Numbered from the stretch's first letter, positions 14,722 through 23,663 are shown. The stretch is DNA of 24,528 nt from DATEJJ01 sp039649115 (GCA_039649115.1 JBBWZQ010000149.1:1-24528), one strand, 5' to 3'. A program made the numbers and translations. Notes: generated by a model not told the origin, from the letters alone.

Positions 14722-16257
14722 GTGGAGCAACAACCACCGGCCCGAAATACATCCCGAGACCGCAGTCGCGTCAGCCGGCGCGGGCTCCTGACCGCCGGCG
14801 GCGTGGCCGCCGCGTCCCTCGCTCTACCCGAAGTGCTCAAACAGCTCTCCTGGATCCCGGACCGGATCGCGAACGCCGATGTGACGCCGGCTGTCACGCT
14901 GCCTGACATCCAGTTCGACATCGGCCCGTACGTGGCGCCGGCCCAGACCATCGACGGCCTCCGGGTCGGGTTGCCGCCGGTGCACACCATCTTCCTCACC
15001 GGCCGGCTGGCGGCCCGGCCCAGCCGCGCCGACCAGCAGCGCATGGAGAACGCGCTGCTGACGATCGAGGCGAACTACCCGTACGCGGCGGGCGGCGTGC
15101 TCACCCACGTGTCCTACAGCGACACCTATTTCGGGCGCCTGCCGGCGGCCGTGGTCACCGCGAACATGCCACGCACGATCGCGTTCGGCGAGCAGGCGGC
15201 CAACCAGCCGGTGTTGAAGCGTGCCGTCGCCGGCTCCACCGACGTCTTCCCCGGAAACCGGGTACTGGCACTGCGTCGGCCCGCGTTCAATGTGCCGGTA
15301 CGGTTCGAGAGCAACGACGTCCTCTTCACGATCCGCAGCGACAACGTCACCTACGCCGACGACGTCGCGAACTGGCTGTCCGGCAGCAACACGCTCATCG
15401 GCCGCCCGGTCACCTCGCCCCGCTTCGACGCTGCCTTGACGATCACGTCCAAGCGGTTCATGTTCGTCCAGATGGGGTTGCCGCGAAACGTCGCCGCCCA
15501 GCACAGCCTGGCGTTCCAGTCGTTCATCAACCCGTTCTCGCCGATGTGGATGGGCTTCGCCGACCAGCAGGTCGATGCCAGCTCGCCGGCCACCGACGTC
15601 ACCTTCGTCGGGGGTCACGGGATCAAGCTGACCAACGCGCAGCCCGGCAACTACTTCGACAACGGCGCCATCCAGCACCTGTCCCACGTGCTGCTCGACC
15701 TGGAGCAGTTCTACCTCAACGGGCGGGACCCGGAGGAGGACCCGGACACCCGGGAGCCGTTCAGCGAGCGGATCCAGTACATGTTCACCATCCCGGCCGC
15801 GCTGCCGGAGGCCGCGGACGACCCGTTCCTGGACGGCGGCGGCCCGCGCAACCTCGGAACGCGCGGCGCGTTCGTGCGCAACGCGTTCCAGGGCGCCGAC
15901 GCGGCACGGCAGCACGCCATCCAGTTCGCCCGCATCGGGCACAACGACGGGCTGCACCGCTCCGGCCGGACCGCCGACGGACGCCCCATCCACCTCCGGA
16001 TCGACGGTCCGGGCTTCGACGCCATGGACACCACCGATGGACGCAACACACCGAAGCTCCAGTTCTCCGGGTTCTTCCCGAGCGCGGACTTCTTCGCCAA
16101 CCTGCGCCGCAATGTCGGCGCGGTCGACCTGCTCGAAGAGTTCGCGCTGGCCGAGGAGGACCACGGCATCGAACGGTTCATCACCGCCACCCGGCGGCAG
16201 AACTACCTGATCCCGCCCCGGCGGCACCGGGCCTTCCCGCTCATCGAACTGACCTGA
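14722..16257 (+). CDS. Tat-exported DyP-like peroxidase-related protein
   Basis: 511 residues from GTG 14722, which follows GGGGAGGAAG; a longer frame from 14572 is open but would bury the leader. Tat signal: SRRGLLTAGGVAAASLALP. The mature part has two ferredoxin-like halves: VHTIFLTGRL and a VLTHVSYSDTYFGRLP strand in the first, and LQFSGFFPSADFFANLRRNV, then HGIERFITATRRQNYLIPP in the second. These parallel the N- and C-terminal blocks of dye-decolorising peroxidases. GHNDG at 406-410 fits the GxxDG heme motif, with a conserved-looking R/H-rich tail (RTADGRPIHLRIDG). At 511 residues it is longer than typical B- or A-type DyPs, so it probably belongs to a divergent branch. Heme binding is inferred. 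Export, a LacI-type operator upstream and the other secreted oxidase nearby fit an oxidative role on plant material. A 15-bp hairpin terminator follows. Confidence 0.62.
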   Translation: MEQQPPARNTSRDRSRVSRRGLLTAGGVAAASLALPEVLKQLSWIPDRIANADVTPAVTLPDIQFDIGPYVAPAQTIDGLRVGLPPVHTIFLTGRLAARPSRADQQRMENALLTIEANYPYAAGGVLTHVSYSDTYFGRLPAAVVTANMPRTIAFGEQAANQPVLKRAVAGSTDVFPGNRVLALRRPAFNVPVRFESNDVLFTIRSDNVTYADDVANWLSGSNTLIGRPVTSPRFDAALTITSKRFMFVQMGLPRNVAAQHSLAFQSFINPFSPMWMGFADQQVDASSPATDVTFVGGHGIKLTNAQPGNYFDNGAIQHLSHVLLDLEQFYLNGRDPEEDPDTREPFSERIQYMFTIPAALPEAADDPFLDGGGPRNLGTRGAFVRNAFQGADAARQHAIQFARIGHNDGLHRSGRTADGRPIHLRIDGPGFDAMDTTDGRNTPKLQFSGFFPSADFFANLRRNVGAVDLLEEFALAEEDHGIERFITATRRQNYLIPPRRHRAFPLIELT

Positions 16258-16262
16258 CCGCG

Positions 16263-16298
16263 GGGCCTGTGCCGGGGTGGCTGCCCCGGCACAGGCCC
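16263..16298 (+). terminator. Rho-independent-type hairpin after the DyP-like gene
   Basis: GGGCCTGTGCCGGGG and its exact reverse complement (16284-16298) around a TGGCTG loop, 15 bp, starting 5 nt after the stop codon. No U-tract. Confidence 0.85.
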
Positions 16299-16348
16299 GT
16301 CTATCGACTTTGCTGTTGCAGGTCGCTAAATATCCAGATGTATCGTTT

Positions 16349-16360
16349 GACAACGTTGTC
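16349..16360. promoter_or_regulatory. LacI-type operator upstream of the GH92 mannosidase
   Basis: GACAACGTTGTC, a perfect 12-bp palindrome with central CG, preceded by TT so that TTGACA could also serve as a -35. It lies about 180 bp before the GH92 start. Confidence 0.6.
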
Positions 16361-16492
16361 GCCGGCGCATGGGCAGCGCGGCCCGGCCCGACCACCGTCA
16401 GGCTGAGCGGCGGCAGCTCGGCGGTGGTGGTCACGCCGCGCTGCACGGTCACCCGCGCCTGATGAGCCCCGGCCGGCCTCCTGACACTCGTG

Positions 16493-16505
16493 CTGACGTT
16501 GTCAG
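16493..16505. promoter_or_regulatory. Second operator-like palindrome before GH92
   Basis: CTGACGTTGTCAG: arms CTGAC/GTCAG, sharing the GTTGTC half with the site at 16349-16360 but with a shorter centre. It is 33 bp before the start codon. It may be an auxiliary site or chance. Confidence 0.35.
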
Positions 16506-16537
16506 GCTGCTGGCCGGTACCCCACGAAGGAGGAACC

Positions 16538-19500
16538 ATGGCGACCCGGACCCGACCTCCGGCCCGACGAGGGATCCACCTGCCGCGCGGCCGCCGCGCG
16601 CCCGGCCTCGCCGCGGCGGTGCTGCTGGCCACCGGCGCGATCAGCGCCGTCGCGCCGGCAGCCTACGCGGCGACCCTCAACCTGACGCAATACGTCAACC
16701 CATTCATCGGTACGGACGACAGCAACGCACCCAACCCGGTGCCGGGTGGTGCGGGCGGCAGCACGTACCCCGGTGCCGTGCTGCCCTTCGGCATGGTGCA
16801 GTTCAGCCCGGACACGCCCAGCGCATCCCCGTCCGGGTACCGGTACAGCGACTCCACAGTGGAGGATTTCAGCGTCACGCACTTCGACGGGGCCGGCTGC
16901 GCCAACAACGAGGACCTCGACATCATGCCGGTGACCGGGAGCGTCACCACCTCGCCGGGCACCGGCTGGACGAGCTACGCGTCCGGGTACACCAAGGGCA
17001 ACGAGTCCGCCGCGCCGGGCTACTACAAGACGGTGCTGGACAAGTACGCCACCACGGTGGAGTTGACCGCGACCGCCCGTACCGGCGTGGCGAGCCTGCG
17101 CTACCCGGGCACCACCAGCGCGCAGGTACTCGTCAACACCAGCCGCAGCGCGACCGGCAGCCGGTCCGGCAGTGTGAGCGTCAGCGGTAGCACGGTGACC
17201 GGCAGCGTCACCGCCGGCGGCTTCTGCGGCTCGGCCAAGACGTACCAGATCTTCTTCGCCATGCAGTTCGACCGCACCCCGACGGCGCACGGCACCTGGA
17301 ACGGCGGCACCGTCTCGGCCGGCTCGGGCAGCACGAGCGGCACGAACACCGGTGCCTATCTCACCTTCGACACCAGCTCCAACGCGGTGGTCCAGGTGCA
17401 GGTCGCACTGTCGTACGTCAGCGTGGCGGGTGCCCAGCAGAACCTCGCCGCGGAAAGCGCCGGCTTCGGCACGGCGCGCGCCACCGCGGACACCACCTGG
17501 AACGCGATGCTGAACCGGATCCAGGCGTCCGGCGGTGCGGCGGCGGATCTGCAGAAGTTCTACACGGCTCTGTACCACGTCTTCCAGAGCCCGAACGTGG
17601 CCAGCGACGTGAGCGGGCAGTACCGGGGCTTCGACAACGCGGTCCACACGGCCAGCGGGATGACCGTCTACCAGAACTACTCCGGTTGGGACATCTACCG
17701 ATCCTGGGCGGCACTCGTCGCGCTGGTCGCGCCGGACGTGATGACCGACGTGGTCAAGTCGATGGTGCTCGACGGCCAGCAGGGCGGCCTGCTGCCGAAG
17801 TGGTCGCAGGAGACCAACGAGGACTTCATCATGACCGGCGACCCCGGCCCCATCATCGTGGCCTCGGCGTACGCGTTCGGGGTGCGCAACTTCGACACCG
17901 CGGCCGCACTGTCCCTCATGGACAAGTCGTCCAGCGGGGGCACCACGCAGGGCGGCGCCATCCGGGGCCGGGAAGGCGGCTACGAGTCCCGGCACTACGT
18001 CATCGAGGACCCGTCCGACTCCCTCGAATACTCGGCCTCCGACTTCGCCATCGCCCAGTTCGCCAAGGCACTCGGGAACACGGCCGACTACACCACGCAC
18101 ATCACCCGCGCGCAGTGGTGGCAGAACGTGTGGAACCCGGACGCGTCATTCGTCAGCCCGCACAACAGCGACGGCACCTGGGCCTGGCCGGTCAACCCGT
18201 CCAGCAACAGCGGATACACCGAGGGGAACCCGGCGCAGTACACCTGGATGGTCACCTACAACTTCCAGGGTCTCATCAACCTGATGGGCGGCCGGGGCAC
18301 CGCGACGCAGCGGCTGGACCACCACTTCACCCAGGTGAACGGCGGGCTCACCACGCCGTACTTCTACATCGGCAACGAGCCCGAGCACGGGGTCCCGTGG
18401 GCGTACAACTTCGCCGGTGACCCGGCCGGCACCGGGGACGCCGTGCGCAAGGTGATGAGCCAGGGGTTCAACACCACCGCCGGTGGCCTGCCCGGCAACG
18501 ACGACCTGGGCGCCACCTCGGCGTGGTACGTCTGGGCCGCGCTGGGCATGTACCCGGCGACCCCGGGCGCGGACACGCTGGCGCTGCACGGGCCGGCGTT
18601 CCCGTCGATCCTGATCCAGCGCGCGGCGGGCAACGTGACCATCAACTCCACCGGTACCGGTCCGTACGTGCAGAGCCTGTCGGTGAACGGATCGGGCACC
18701 AGCCACAACTACCTCCGGTACCCGGACCTCGCGGCCGGTGGCACCCTCAGCTACACCCTGGGCGCCAGTCCGAGCGGCTGGGGTACCGGGACGGGCGACG
18801 TGCCGCCCTCGTTCAACGACGGGTTCACGCCACCGGCGCCAGCCCCGGACCTGGGTACCGATCTGGCGCTCGGCAAGGCGACCAGCACCACGGCGACCGC
18901 CTGCGCCGCCGCGGAGAGCGCGGCCAGGGCGGTGGACGGAGTACTGGCGAACAACAGCAAGTGGTGCTCCCTCACCGCCGGTCCCTCGCTCCAGGTGGAC
19001 CTCGGCTCCGCGCGGAACGTCTCCGCGTTCGTGGTCAAGCACGCGGGCGAGGGCGCCGAGAACACCGCCTGGAACACCGGCGGGTACACGATCCAGACCA
19101 GCACCGACGGGTCCAGCTGGAGCACCGCCGTCACGGTCACCGGGTCGCGGGCCAGCCGCACGTACCACCCGGTCCCGGGACGTTCGGCGCGCTACGTCCG
19201 GCTGACCATCACCGCGCCGACCAACAGCACCGACACCGCCACCCGCATCTACGAGCTGGAGGTCTACGGTCCCGGCGGCGCCACCGGCAACCTCGCGCTG
19301 AACAAGGCGGCCACCGCGGACTCCTCGTGCAACGGCACCGAGACGCCGGACAAGGCGGTCAACGGCAGCGTGTCGGGTGGCAACAGCGACAAGTGGTGCT
19401 CCGCCGGTGCCCGGTGGCTGCAGGTCGACCTGGCCCAGAACGCCACGATCCGATCGGTTGTCCTGCGCAATGCCGGCGCGGGCGGTGAGAACGCGGCCTG

Positions 19501-19705
19501 GGACACCAGGGACGCCGACATCCTGGTGTCCACGGACGGCTCCAGCTGGACGACGGCGGCGCAGATCCGCGGCAACACGGCCGACGTCACCACCGCCACG
19601 CTGCCGGCCGCGGTCGCCGCCCGGTACGTCCGGCTGAACGTCATCACGCCTACCAGCACCACCGACACCGCCGCCCGCATCTACGAATTCGAGGTGTACG
19701 CCTGA
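16538..19705 (+). CDS. Secreted alpha-mannosidase, GH92, with two F5/8-type-C (CBM32-like) domains
   Basis: 1055 residues; GH92 enzymes are Ca-dependent exo-acting alpha-mannosidases that trim N-glycans or fungal mannan by inversion. Start ATG 16538 follows AAGGAGGA; a frame from 16490 is open but lacks this signal. Signal peptide to about residue 45 (VAPAAYA-A). The GH92 N-domain opens YVNPFIGTDD, then GGSTYPGAVLPFGMVQFSPD and FSVTHFDGAGCANNEDLDIM. The catalytic (alpha/alpha)6 domain includes QNYSGWDIYRSWAALVAL, IGNEPEHGVPWAYNFAGDP and LPGNDDLGATSAWYVWAALG, the last two matching the family's metal and catalytic loops. Residues about 770-911 and 915-1055 are two F5/8-type-C lectin-like domains, each with DKAV/ARAVDG, KWCS, LQVDLG/A and ARYVRL...YE.EVY. 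They differ enough not to be a recent duplication. The mannose linkage cannot be told from sequence. A LacI-type palindrome lies upstream. Confidence 0.94.
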   Translation: MATRTRPPARRGIHLPRGRRAPGLAAAVLLATGAISAVAPAAYAATLNLTQYVNPFIGTDDSNAPNPVPGGAGGSTYPGAVLPFGMVQFSPDTPSASPSGYRYSDSTVEDFSVTHFDGAGCANNEDLDIMPVTGSVTTSPGTGWTSYASGYTKGNESAAPGYYKTVLDKYATTVELTATARTGVASLRYPGTTSAQVLVNTSRSATGSRSGSVSVSGSTVTGSVTAGGFCGSAKTYQIFFAMQFDRTPTAHGTWNGGTVSAGSGSTSGTNTGAYLTFDTSSNAVVQVQVALSYVSVAGAQQNLAAESAGFGTARATADTTWNAMLNRIQASGGAAADLQKFYTALYHVFQSPNVASDVSGQYRGFDNAVHTASGMTVYQNYSGWDIYRSWAALVALVAPDVMTDVVKSMVLDGQQGGLLPKWSQETNEDFIMTGDPGPIIVASAYAFGVRNFDTAAALSLMDKSSSGGTTQGGAIRGREGGYESRHYVIEDPSDSLEYSASDFAIAQFAKALGNTADYTTHITRAQWWQNVWNPDASFVSPHNSDGTWAWPVNPSSNSGYTEGNPAQYTWMVTYNFQGLINLMGGRGTATQRLDHHFTQVNGGLTTPYFYIGNEPEHGVPWAYNFAGDPAGTGDAVRKVMSQGFNTTAGGLPGNDDLGATSAWYVWAALGMYPATPGADTLALHGPAFPSILIQRAAGNVTINSTGTGPYVQSLSVNGSGTSHNYLRYPDLAAGGTLSYTLGASPSGWGTGTGDVPPSFNDGFTPPAPAPDLGTDLALGKATSTTATACAAAESAARAVDGVLANNSKWCSLTAGPSLQVDLGSARNVSAFVVKHAGEGAENTAWNTGGYTIQTSTDGSSWSTAVTVTGSRASRTYHPVPGRSARYVRLTITAPTNSTDTATRIYELEVYGPGGATGNLALNKAATADSSCNGTETPDKAVNGSVSGGNSDKWCSAGARWLQVDLAQNATIRSVVLRNAGAGGENAAWDTRDADILVSTDGSSWTTAAQIRGNTADVTTATLPAAVAARYVRLNVITPTSTTDTAARIYEFEVYA

Positions 19706-19717
19706 CGGACGCCCGGG

Positions 19718-19781
19718 GGGCCGGCCGGCTGGCGGGCCGGGCTGCTGGCCGCCCGCATCCCGGGTCCCGACCGGCCGGCCC
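19718..19781 (+). terminator. Possible terminator after GH92
   Basis: GGGCCGGCCGG (19718-19728) pairs perfectly with CCGGCCGGCCC (19771-19781) across a 42-nt GC-rich interval. It begins 12 nt after the GH92 stop. The loop is long, so this is tentative. Confidence 0.35.
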
Positions 19782-19796
19782 GGCGGATCGTCGGCA

Positions 19797-19933
19797 CGCC
19801 CGAGGGCACGTCCACGAGCTCGGACAGCCCGCCGTGGTCCGTGTCGACGGCGGTGTAGCCACGTGCGGCCAGTTCCCTGGTCACCGTCGACTTGCCGGTT
19901 TCCCGACATGCCCGTGACGAGTACCCGCTTCAC
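19797..19933 (-). pseudogene. Remnant of a P-loop (AAA/nucleoside-kinase-like) ATP-binding protein
   Basis: From GTG 19933 the minus strand reads KRVLVTGMSG, then needs a shift of one base to continue TGKSTVTRELAARGYTAVDT and DHGGLSELVD. Together these make a Walker A motif (GMSGTGKST) and the VDTD segment typical of a small actinobacterial ATP-binding family. One extra A in GGGAAACC breaks the frame inside Walker A itself. After about 45 residues homology stops and the frame runs into GH92 3' sequence, so the gene is both frameshifted and truncated. Its promoter box still looks intact. Intact relatives are usually about 170-200 residues. Confidence 0.7.
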
Positions 19934-19940
19934 CGCTCCC

Positions 19941-19968
19941 ACGGTAGCGACGCGAAGCGCACTACCCT
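19941..19968. promoter_or_regulatory. Divergent leaderless promoter pair
   Basis: Minus strand: TACCGT (19946-19941), 7 nt before the GTG of the dead P-loop gene. Plus strand: TACCCT (19963-19968), 6 nt before GTG 19975 of the alpha/beta hydrolase. The two -10 boxes are 16 bp apart, so the transcription starts diverge from one small region. Confidence 0.5.
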
Positions 19969-19974
19969 GTGCTG

Positions 19975-20826
19975 GTGGTGGTAACGGCAAGGGATGTGCG
20001 CCTGCGGGACGGGCGCGTGCTGCGGACCCATGACAGCGGCGGCGCGGGTACCGCGGACGGGTTGACGGTTGTCTGGCACCACGGCTCGCCGCAGACCGGA
20101 GCGCCGCTCCCGCCGCTGCTGTCGGCGGCCGGGGTGCGGGGCATCCGGCTCCTGTCCTACGGCCGTCCCAGCTACGGCGGATCCAGTCCTCGTCCCGGCC
20201 GGGACGTGGCATCGGCGGCGGCCGACGTGGCGCAGGTCGCCGACGCCCTCGGCGTCGGCCGCTTCGCGGTGATGGGGTCATCCGGCGGCGGATCGCACGC
20301 CCTCGCGTGCGCCGCTCTGCTTCCCGATCGCGTGACGGGCGTGGTCTGCCTGTCGGCCATGGCCCCGTTCACCGATGCCTTCGACTGGTTCGCGGGCATG
20401 GTCTCCGGCGGGGGCCTGCGGGCGGCCACCGCGGGACGGCAGGCGCGGGCACGCTACGCGGCGTCGCACGAGTTCGATCCGGACACCTTCACCTCCGCCG
20501 ACTGGGACGCACTGTCCGGCGCCTGGTCGTCGATGGGGGATGACGCCGTGCGGGCTGGCGCCGACGGACCCGACGGGGCGATCGACGACGACATCGCCTA
20601 TGTCACCCCGTGGGGCTGCGACCTGGCGGCGGTCGAGGCGCCGGTCCTGCTCGTCCAGGGCGGCGAGGACCGGGTCGCGCCGCCGGCGCACGCCGACTGG
20701 CTGATGCGCCAGCTCCGGTGGCCGGAGCTGTGGCTGCGCCCGCACGACGGGCACATCTCGATCCTCGACGCGTGCCCGGTGGCGCTGGACTGGCTCACGG
20801 CGGTGGCCGCCGGGGCCACCAGCTGA
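19975..20826 (+). CDS. Alpha/beta hydrolase
   Basis: About 283 residues, cytoplasmic, no signal peptide. Alpha/beta-hydrolase fold with the oxyanion HG motif (VVWHHGSP), RLLSYGRPSYGGS, nucleophile Ser103 in GSSGG, acid Asp232 in QGGEDRVAP and His260 in PHDGHISI. The cap region (about 125-205) is variable. This is a general esterase/hydrolase family; the substrate is unknown. Start: GTG 19975 is favoured because TACCCT ends 6 nt before it and no Shine-Dalgarno is visible; GTG 19969 and 19978 are in frame. The last 32 bp overlap the 3' end of the convergent MMPL gene, so the two messages are complementary at their ends. Confidence 0.88.
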   Translation: MVVTARDVRLRDGRVLRTHDSGGAGTADGLTVVWHHGSPQTGAPLPPLLSAAGVRGIRLLSYGRPSYGGSSPRPGRDVASAAADVAQVADALGVGRFAVMGSSGGGSHALACAALLPDRVTGVVCLSAMAPFTDAFDWFAGMVSGGGLRAATAGRQARARYAASHEFDPDTFTSADWDALSGAWSSMGDDAVRAGADGPDGAIDDDIAYVTPWGCDLAAVEAPVLLVQGGEDRVAPPAHADWLMRQLRWPELWLRPHDGHISILDACPVALDWLTAVAAGATS

Positions 20827-22942
20827 CCGGGCCGATGTCGAGCAACAGCGCGGGTACGAGCAGGGAGCGCACGACGAACGTGTCCAGCAGTACGCCGAAC
20901 GCGACGGCGAAGGCCAGCTCGGCGAGGAACACCAGAGGCAGCACGGCCAGCGCGGCGAAGGTCGCGGCGAGGACCAGGCCGGCCGAGGTGATCACCCCGC
21001 CGGTGAGCGCCAGGCCGGTGAGCGTGCCGTCCCGGTGGCCGCGCCGCGCCGTCTCCTCCCGGATGCGGCTCATCAGGAAGACGCTGTAGTCGACGCCGAG
21101 CGCGACCAGGAACACGAACGCGAACAGCGGGAAGGACGCGTCGGACCCGGCGAAGCCCAGCACGTCGCGGAAGACCACGCCGCACACCCCGAGGGTGGCG
21201 AGGAAGGAAAGGATCACCGTCGCGATCATCAGCAGGGCGGCGGCGACCGCGCGCAGCAGGCATACCAGAACCAGGAAGACCACGAGCAGGACCAGCGGCA
21301 TGACCAGCAGCCTGTCCCGTGCCGCGGTGTCCTGGATGTCGAGATTGCTGGCGGTGTACCCGCCGACCCTGGCGTGCGCGCCGGGCACCGCGTGCAGCAC
21401 CTGGCGCAGCCGGCGGACCAGGTCCACGGCGCGCGGCGAGTCGGCGGGCGGGTCGAGCGTCGCCTCGATGCGCACCTGCCCGTCGACCACCATCGGACCG
21501 GGACTCGGCGCTCCGGCCGGCCGAGGCGCGTACTGCACCGCCGGGTCCACATAGGACACCGCCTTGGTCACGCCGGGCAGCCGGGTGGTCGCGGCCATGA
21601 CGGCGTCGAGGTGGTCGGCGTCCGCGATGATGATCGCCGGGGTACCGGCGGCGTCCGGGAAGTGCGCGACGAGCAGGTCCTGTCCGGCGTTGGACTCGAC
21701 CGGTGCCAGGAACGACTGGGTCCTCGGCACACCGTGCGCCGACAGCCTGACCATCCCGAACGCGAGGCCGGCCAGGGCCAGGGCGGTCAGTACCCACACC
21801 CGGCGCGGTGACCGGCCGACGAGGTGGGCCACCCGCGACCAGAGCCCGCGCTCCTCGCCCCGGGCCGATCCGAACCGGGGCTGGAACGGCCAGAACGCGG
21901 CCCGCCCGAGCAGGACCAGGATCGCCGGGAGCAGCAGCAGCATCGAGGCCACCGCGCTGGCGATGCCGATCGCGGCCACCGGGCCCAGCCCGCGGGTGCT
22001 GGCCAGGTTGGAGGCCAGCAGGCAGAGCAGGCCGAGAATGACGGTGCCGCCGCTGGCCGCGATCGGCGGCAGCGCGGCGCGCCACGCCGACCGCATGGCC
22101 GCGAACCGGTCCGGGGCGCGGCGCAGCTCCTCGCGGTACCGGGCGGTCAGCAGCAGGGCGTAGTCGGTGCCGGCGCCGAGCACCAGCACGTCGAGCACGC
22201 CCTGCGCGTCGCCGGAGATGGTCAGCACGTTCGCCCGGGCGAGCAGGTACGCGGTGCCGTTGGCCAGTTCCAGCGCGATGCCCGCCACGGCGAGGACGAC
22301 CAGTGGCAGGGTCGGGCTGCGGTACACGACGATCAGGATCAGCAGCACGATCGCACCGGTGACCAGGAGCAGCACCCCGTCGGTCGCGCTGAACACCTCG
22401 GTCAGGTCGGTCAGCGCGGCGGCCGGGCCGGCGACCCGTACCTGCAGTGCGGGCACGTCGGCGGTGCGCTTGCGCAGCCAGTCGACGTCGGTGCGCAGCT
22501 GCACCGGGTCGGAGCCGAGCAGCGGCACGATCAGCTGGGCCGCCCTGCCGTCGGGGGACAGGATCGGGCCGATCGGTGGCGAGGCGAGGCGCGGGCTCAG
22601 ATACTGGGTGATCGCCAGCATCGACAGCACGACCTGGGTCTTGTCCGCCTGGGAGAGGCTGGCCGGCGCGGCGTACACGATGATGGCGGGGGTGGTCTCG
22701 GTGCCGGTGAACCGCTTCGAGGCGGCCAGCACCCGGGTCGCCTCCGCGCCGCCCGGCAGGAACGCGCTGCTGTCGTTGCGCTGCACCTCGGACAGGTGCG
22801 AACCGGCGGAGCCCAGCGCGCCGCCGGCCACCAGGAAGGCCGCGATGCCCAGCGCCGGCAGCAGCCAGCGCGGCCACCGCCGTCCGGTGCCAGCCGCCGC
22901 GCGGTCGGGTAGGCTCGCCTGCTCGTCCCGTACAGTCGTCAT
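20795..22942 (-). CDS. MMPL/RND-family membrane transporter
   Basis: 715 residues. Proton-driven exporter family of the actinobacterial membrane, with lipids or hydrophobic small molecules as typical cargo. The architecture is a two-fold repeat: TM1 (about 26-45), a periplasmic loop, TM2-6 (about 185-360), TM7 (about 385), a second loop, TM8-12 (about 535-700). Both halves carry the family signature: GTDYALLLTARYREELR and GVDYSVFLMSRIREETAR. Size matches shorter MMPL proteins of Streptomyces and Micromonosporaceae rather than mycobacterial MmpL. ATG 22942 follows GGAGGGAGG. It starts 34 bp after the methyltransferase stop on the same strand, so the two probably form an operon. No TetR or MarR regulator is adjacent. 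Confidence 0.93.
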   Translation of the reverse strand: MTTVRDEQASLPDRAAAGTGRRWPRWLLPALGIAAFLVAGGALGSAGSHLSEVQRNDSSAFLPGGAEATRVLAASKRFTGTETTPAIIVYAAPASLSQADKTQVVLSMLAITQYLSPRLASPPIGPILSPDGRAAQLIVPLLGSDPVQLRTDVDWLRKRTADVPALQVRVAGPAAALTDLTEVFSATDGVLLLVTGAIVLLILIVVYRSPTLPLVVLAVAGIALELANGTAYLLARANVLTISGDAQGVLDVLVLGAGTDYALLLTARYREELRRAPDRFAAMRSAWRAALPPIAASGGTVILGLLCLLASNLASTRGLGPVAAIGIASAVASMLLLLPAILVLLGRAAFWPFQPRFGSARGEERGLWSRVAHLVGRSPRRVWVLTALALAGLAFGMVRLSAHGVPRTQSFLAPVESNAGQDLLVAHFPDAAGTPAIIIADADHLDAVMAATTRLPGVTKAVSYVDPAVQYAPRPAGAPSPGPMVVDGQVRIEATLDPPADSPRAVDLVRRLRQVLHAVPGAHARVGGYTASNLDIQDTAARDRLLVMPLVLLVVFLVLVCLLRAVAAALLMIATVILSFLATLGVCGVVFRDVLGFAGSDASFPLFAFVFLVALGVDYSVFLMSRIREETARRGHRDGTLTGLALTGGVITSAGLVLAATFAALAVLPLVFLAELAFAVAFGVLLDTFVVRSLLVPALLLDIGPVSWWPRRPPP

Positions 22943-22976
22943 GGCCCTCCCTCCAGAAGGACATTGACGAATAGGA

Positions 22977-23657
22977 CTATACGGATGTCTGGGCTTCGGG
23001 GAAGTCCCCCGGGCGCAGTGCCCGGATGCCGACGAAGGTGAACATCGCGACGCCGGGCTCCAGCGGCCGTGGTTCGCCCTGGTACCGGTGGACTCCCACG
23101 GCGTGCTCGATGTCCGGGTCGGAGATCCAGATCTCGGTGAAGCCCGCCCGGTTGAACCAGCCGGAGATGTCCGGTACCAGATCCGGCTCCCCGCGCTGTC
23201 GGGTCCAGATGACCGTGCCGCCGTGCTTGGTCAGGGCGGTGCTGTGCCCGACGACCCGCATGATGTCCTCGTCCGTGATGTGCGGGAACAGGCCGCAGAT
23301 CAGGACCAGATCGGCCGGTACCGCGCCCTGGTAGTGGTCGGTCAGCGCGGCGTCGCCGGTGACCACCTCGACCCCCCTCAGCCCGGCGTCCTTGGCGGCC
23401 GAGCGGGCCAGTTCCGCGTTGCGCGGGTCCAGCTCGACCAGCCGGGCGGTGACCTCGTCGCGCCGCGGGTGCCGGGCCAGCACCGGGAGCAGGTCGCGGC
23501 CCTGGCCGGCGACCAGCGCCACGACCGTGACCGGTCCGGGCGGTGCGGCATCGAGAGCGATCCGGATCCGTTCCCGCACGACGACCAGCCGGCGAGCCTG
23601 CCAGGACTCGGGGTCGTCGTATGCGTCGTGCCACACCTGCCAGTCGCCCATCGTCAT
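22977..23657 (-). CDS. Class I SAM-dependent methyltransferase
   Basis: 226 residues, cytoplasmic. Motif I is VALVAGQGRDLLPVL (AGQGRD at 50-55), the acidic end of strand 2 is Glu75 in LVELDP, and motif II/III lie in VVTGDAAL and ADLVLICGLFPHI. The layout matches a small actinobacterial family whose members start WHDAYDDP and contain (C/V)AGQGRDLL. The methyl acceptor is unknown; a short active-site tail HAVGVHRYQGEPRPL is conserved-looking. ATG 23657 (or ATG 23651) follows TAGCGT at 6 nt, a leaderless arrangement. Linked to the downstream MMPL gene (34-bp gap), so it may modify the exported compound; that is inference. Confidence 0.87.
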   Translation of the reverse strand: MTMGDWQVWHDAYDDPESWQARRLVVVRERIRIALDAAPPGPVTVVALVAGQGRDLLPVLARHPRRDEVTARLVELDPRNAELARSAAKDAGLRGVEVVTGDAALTDHYQGAVPADLVLICGLFPHITDEDIMRVVGHSTALTKHGGTVIWTRQRGEPDLVPDISGWFNRAGFTEIWISDPDIEHAVGVHRYQGEPRPLEPGVAMFTFVGIRALRPGDFPEAQTSV

Positions 23658-23663
23658 GCGGCC

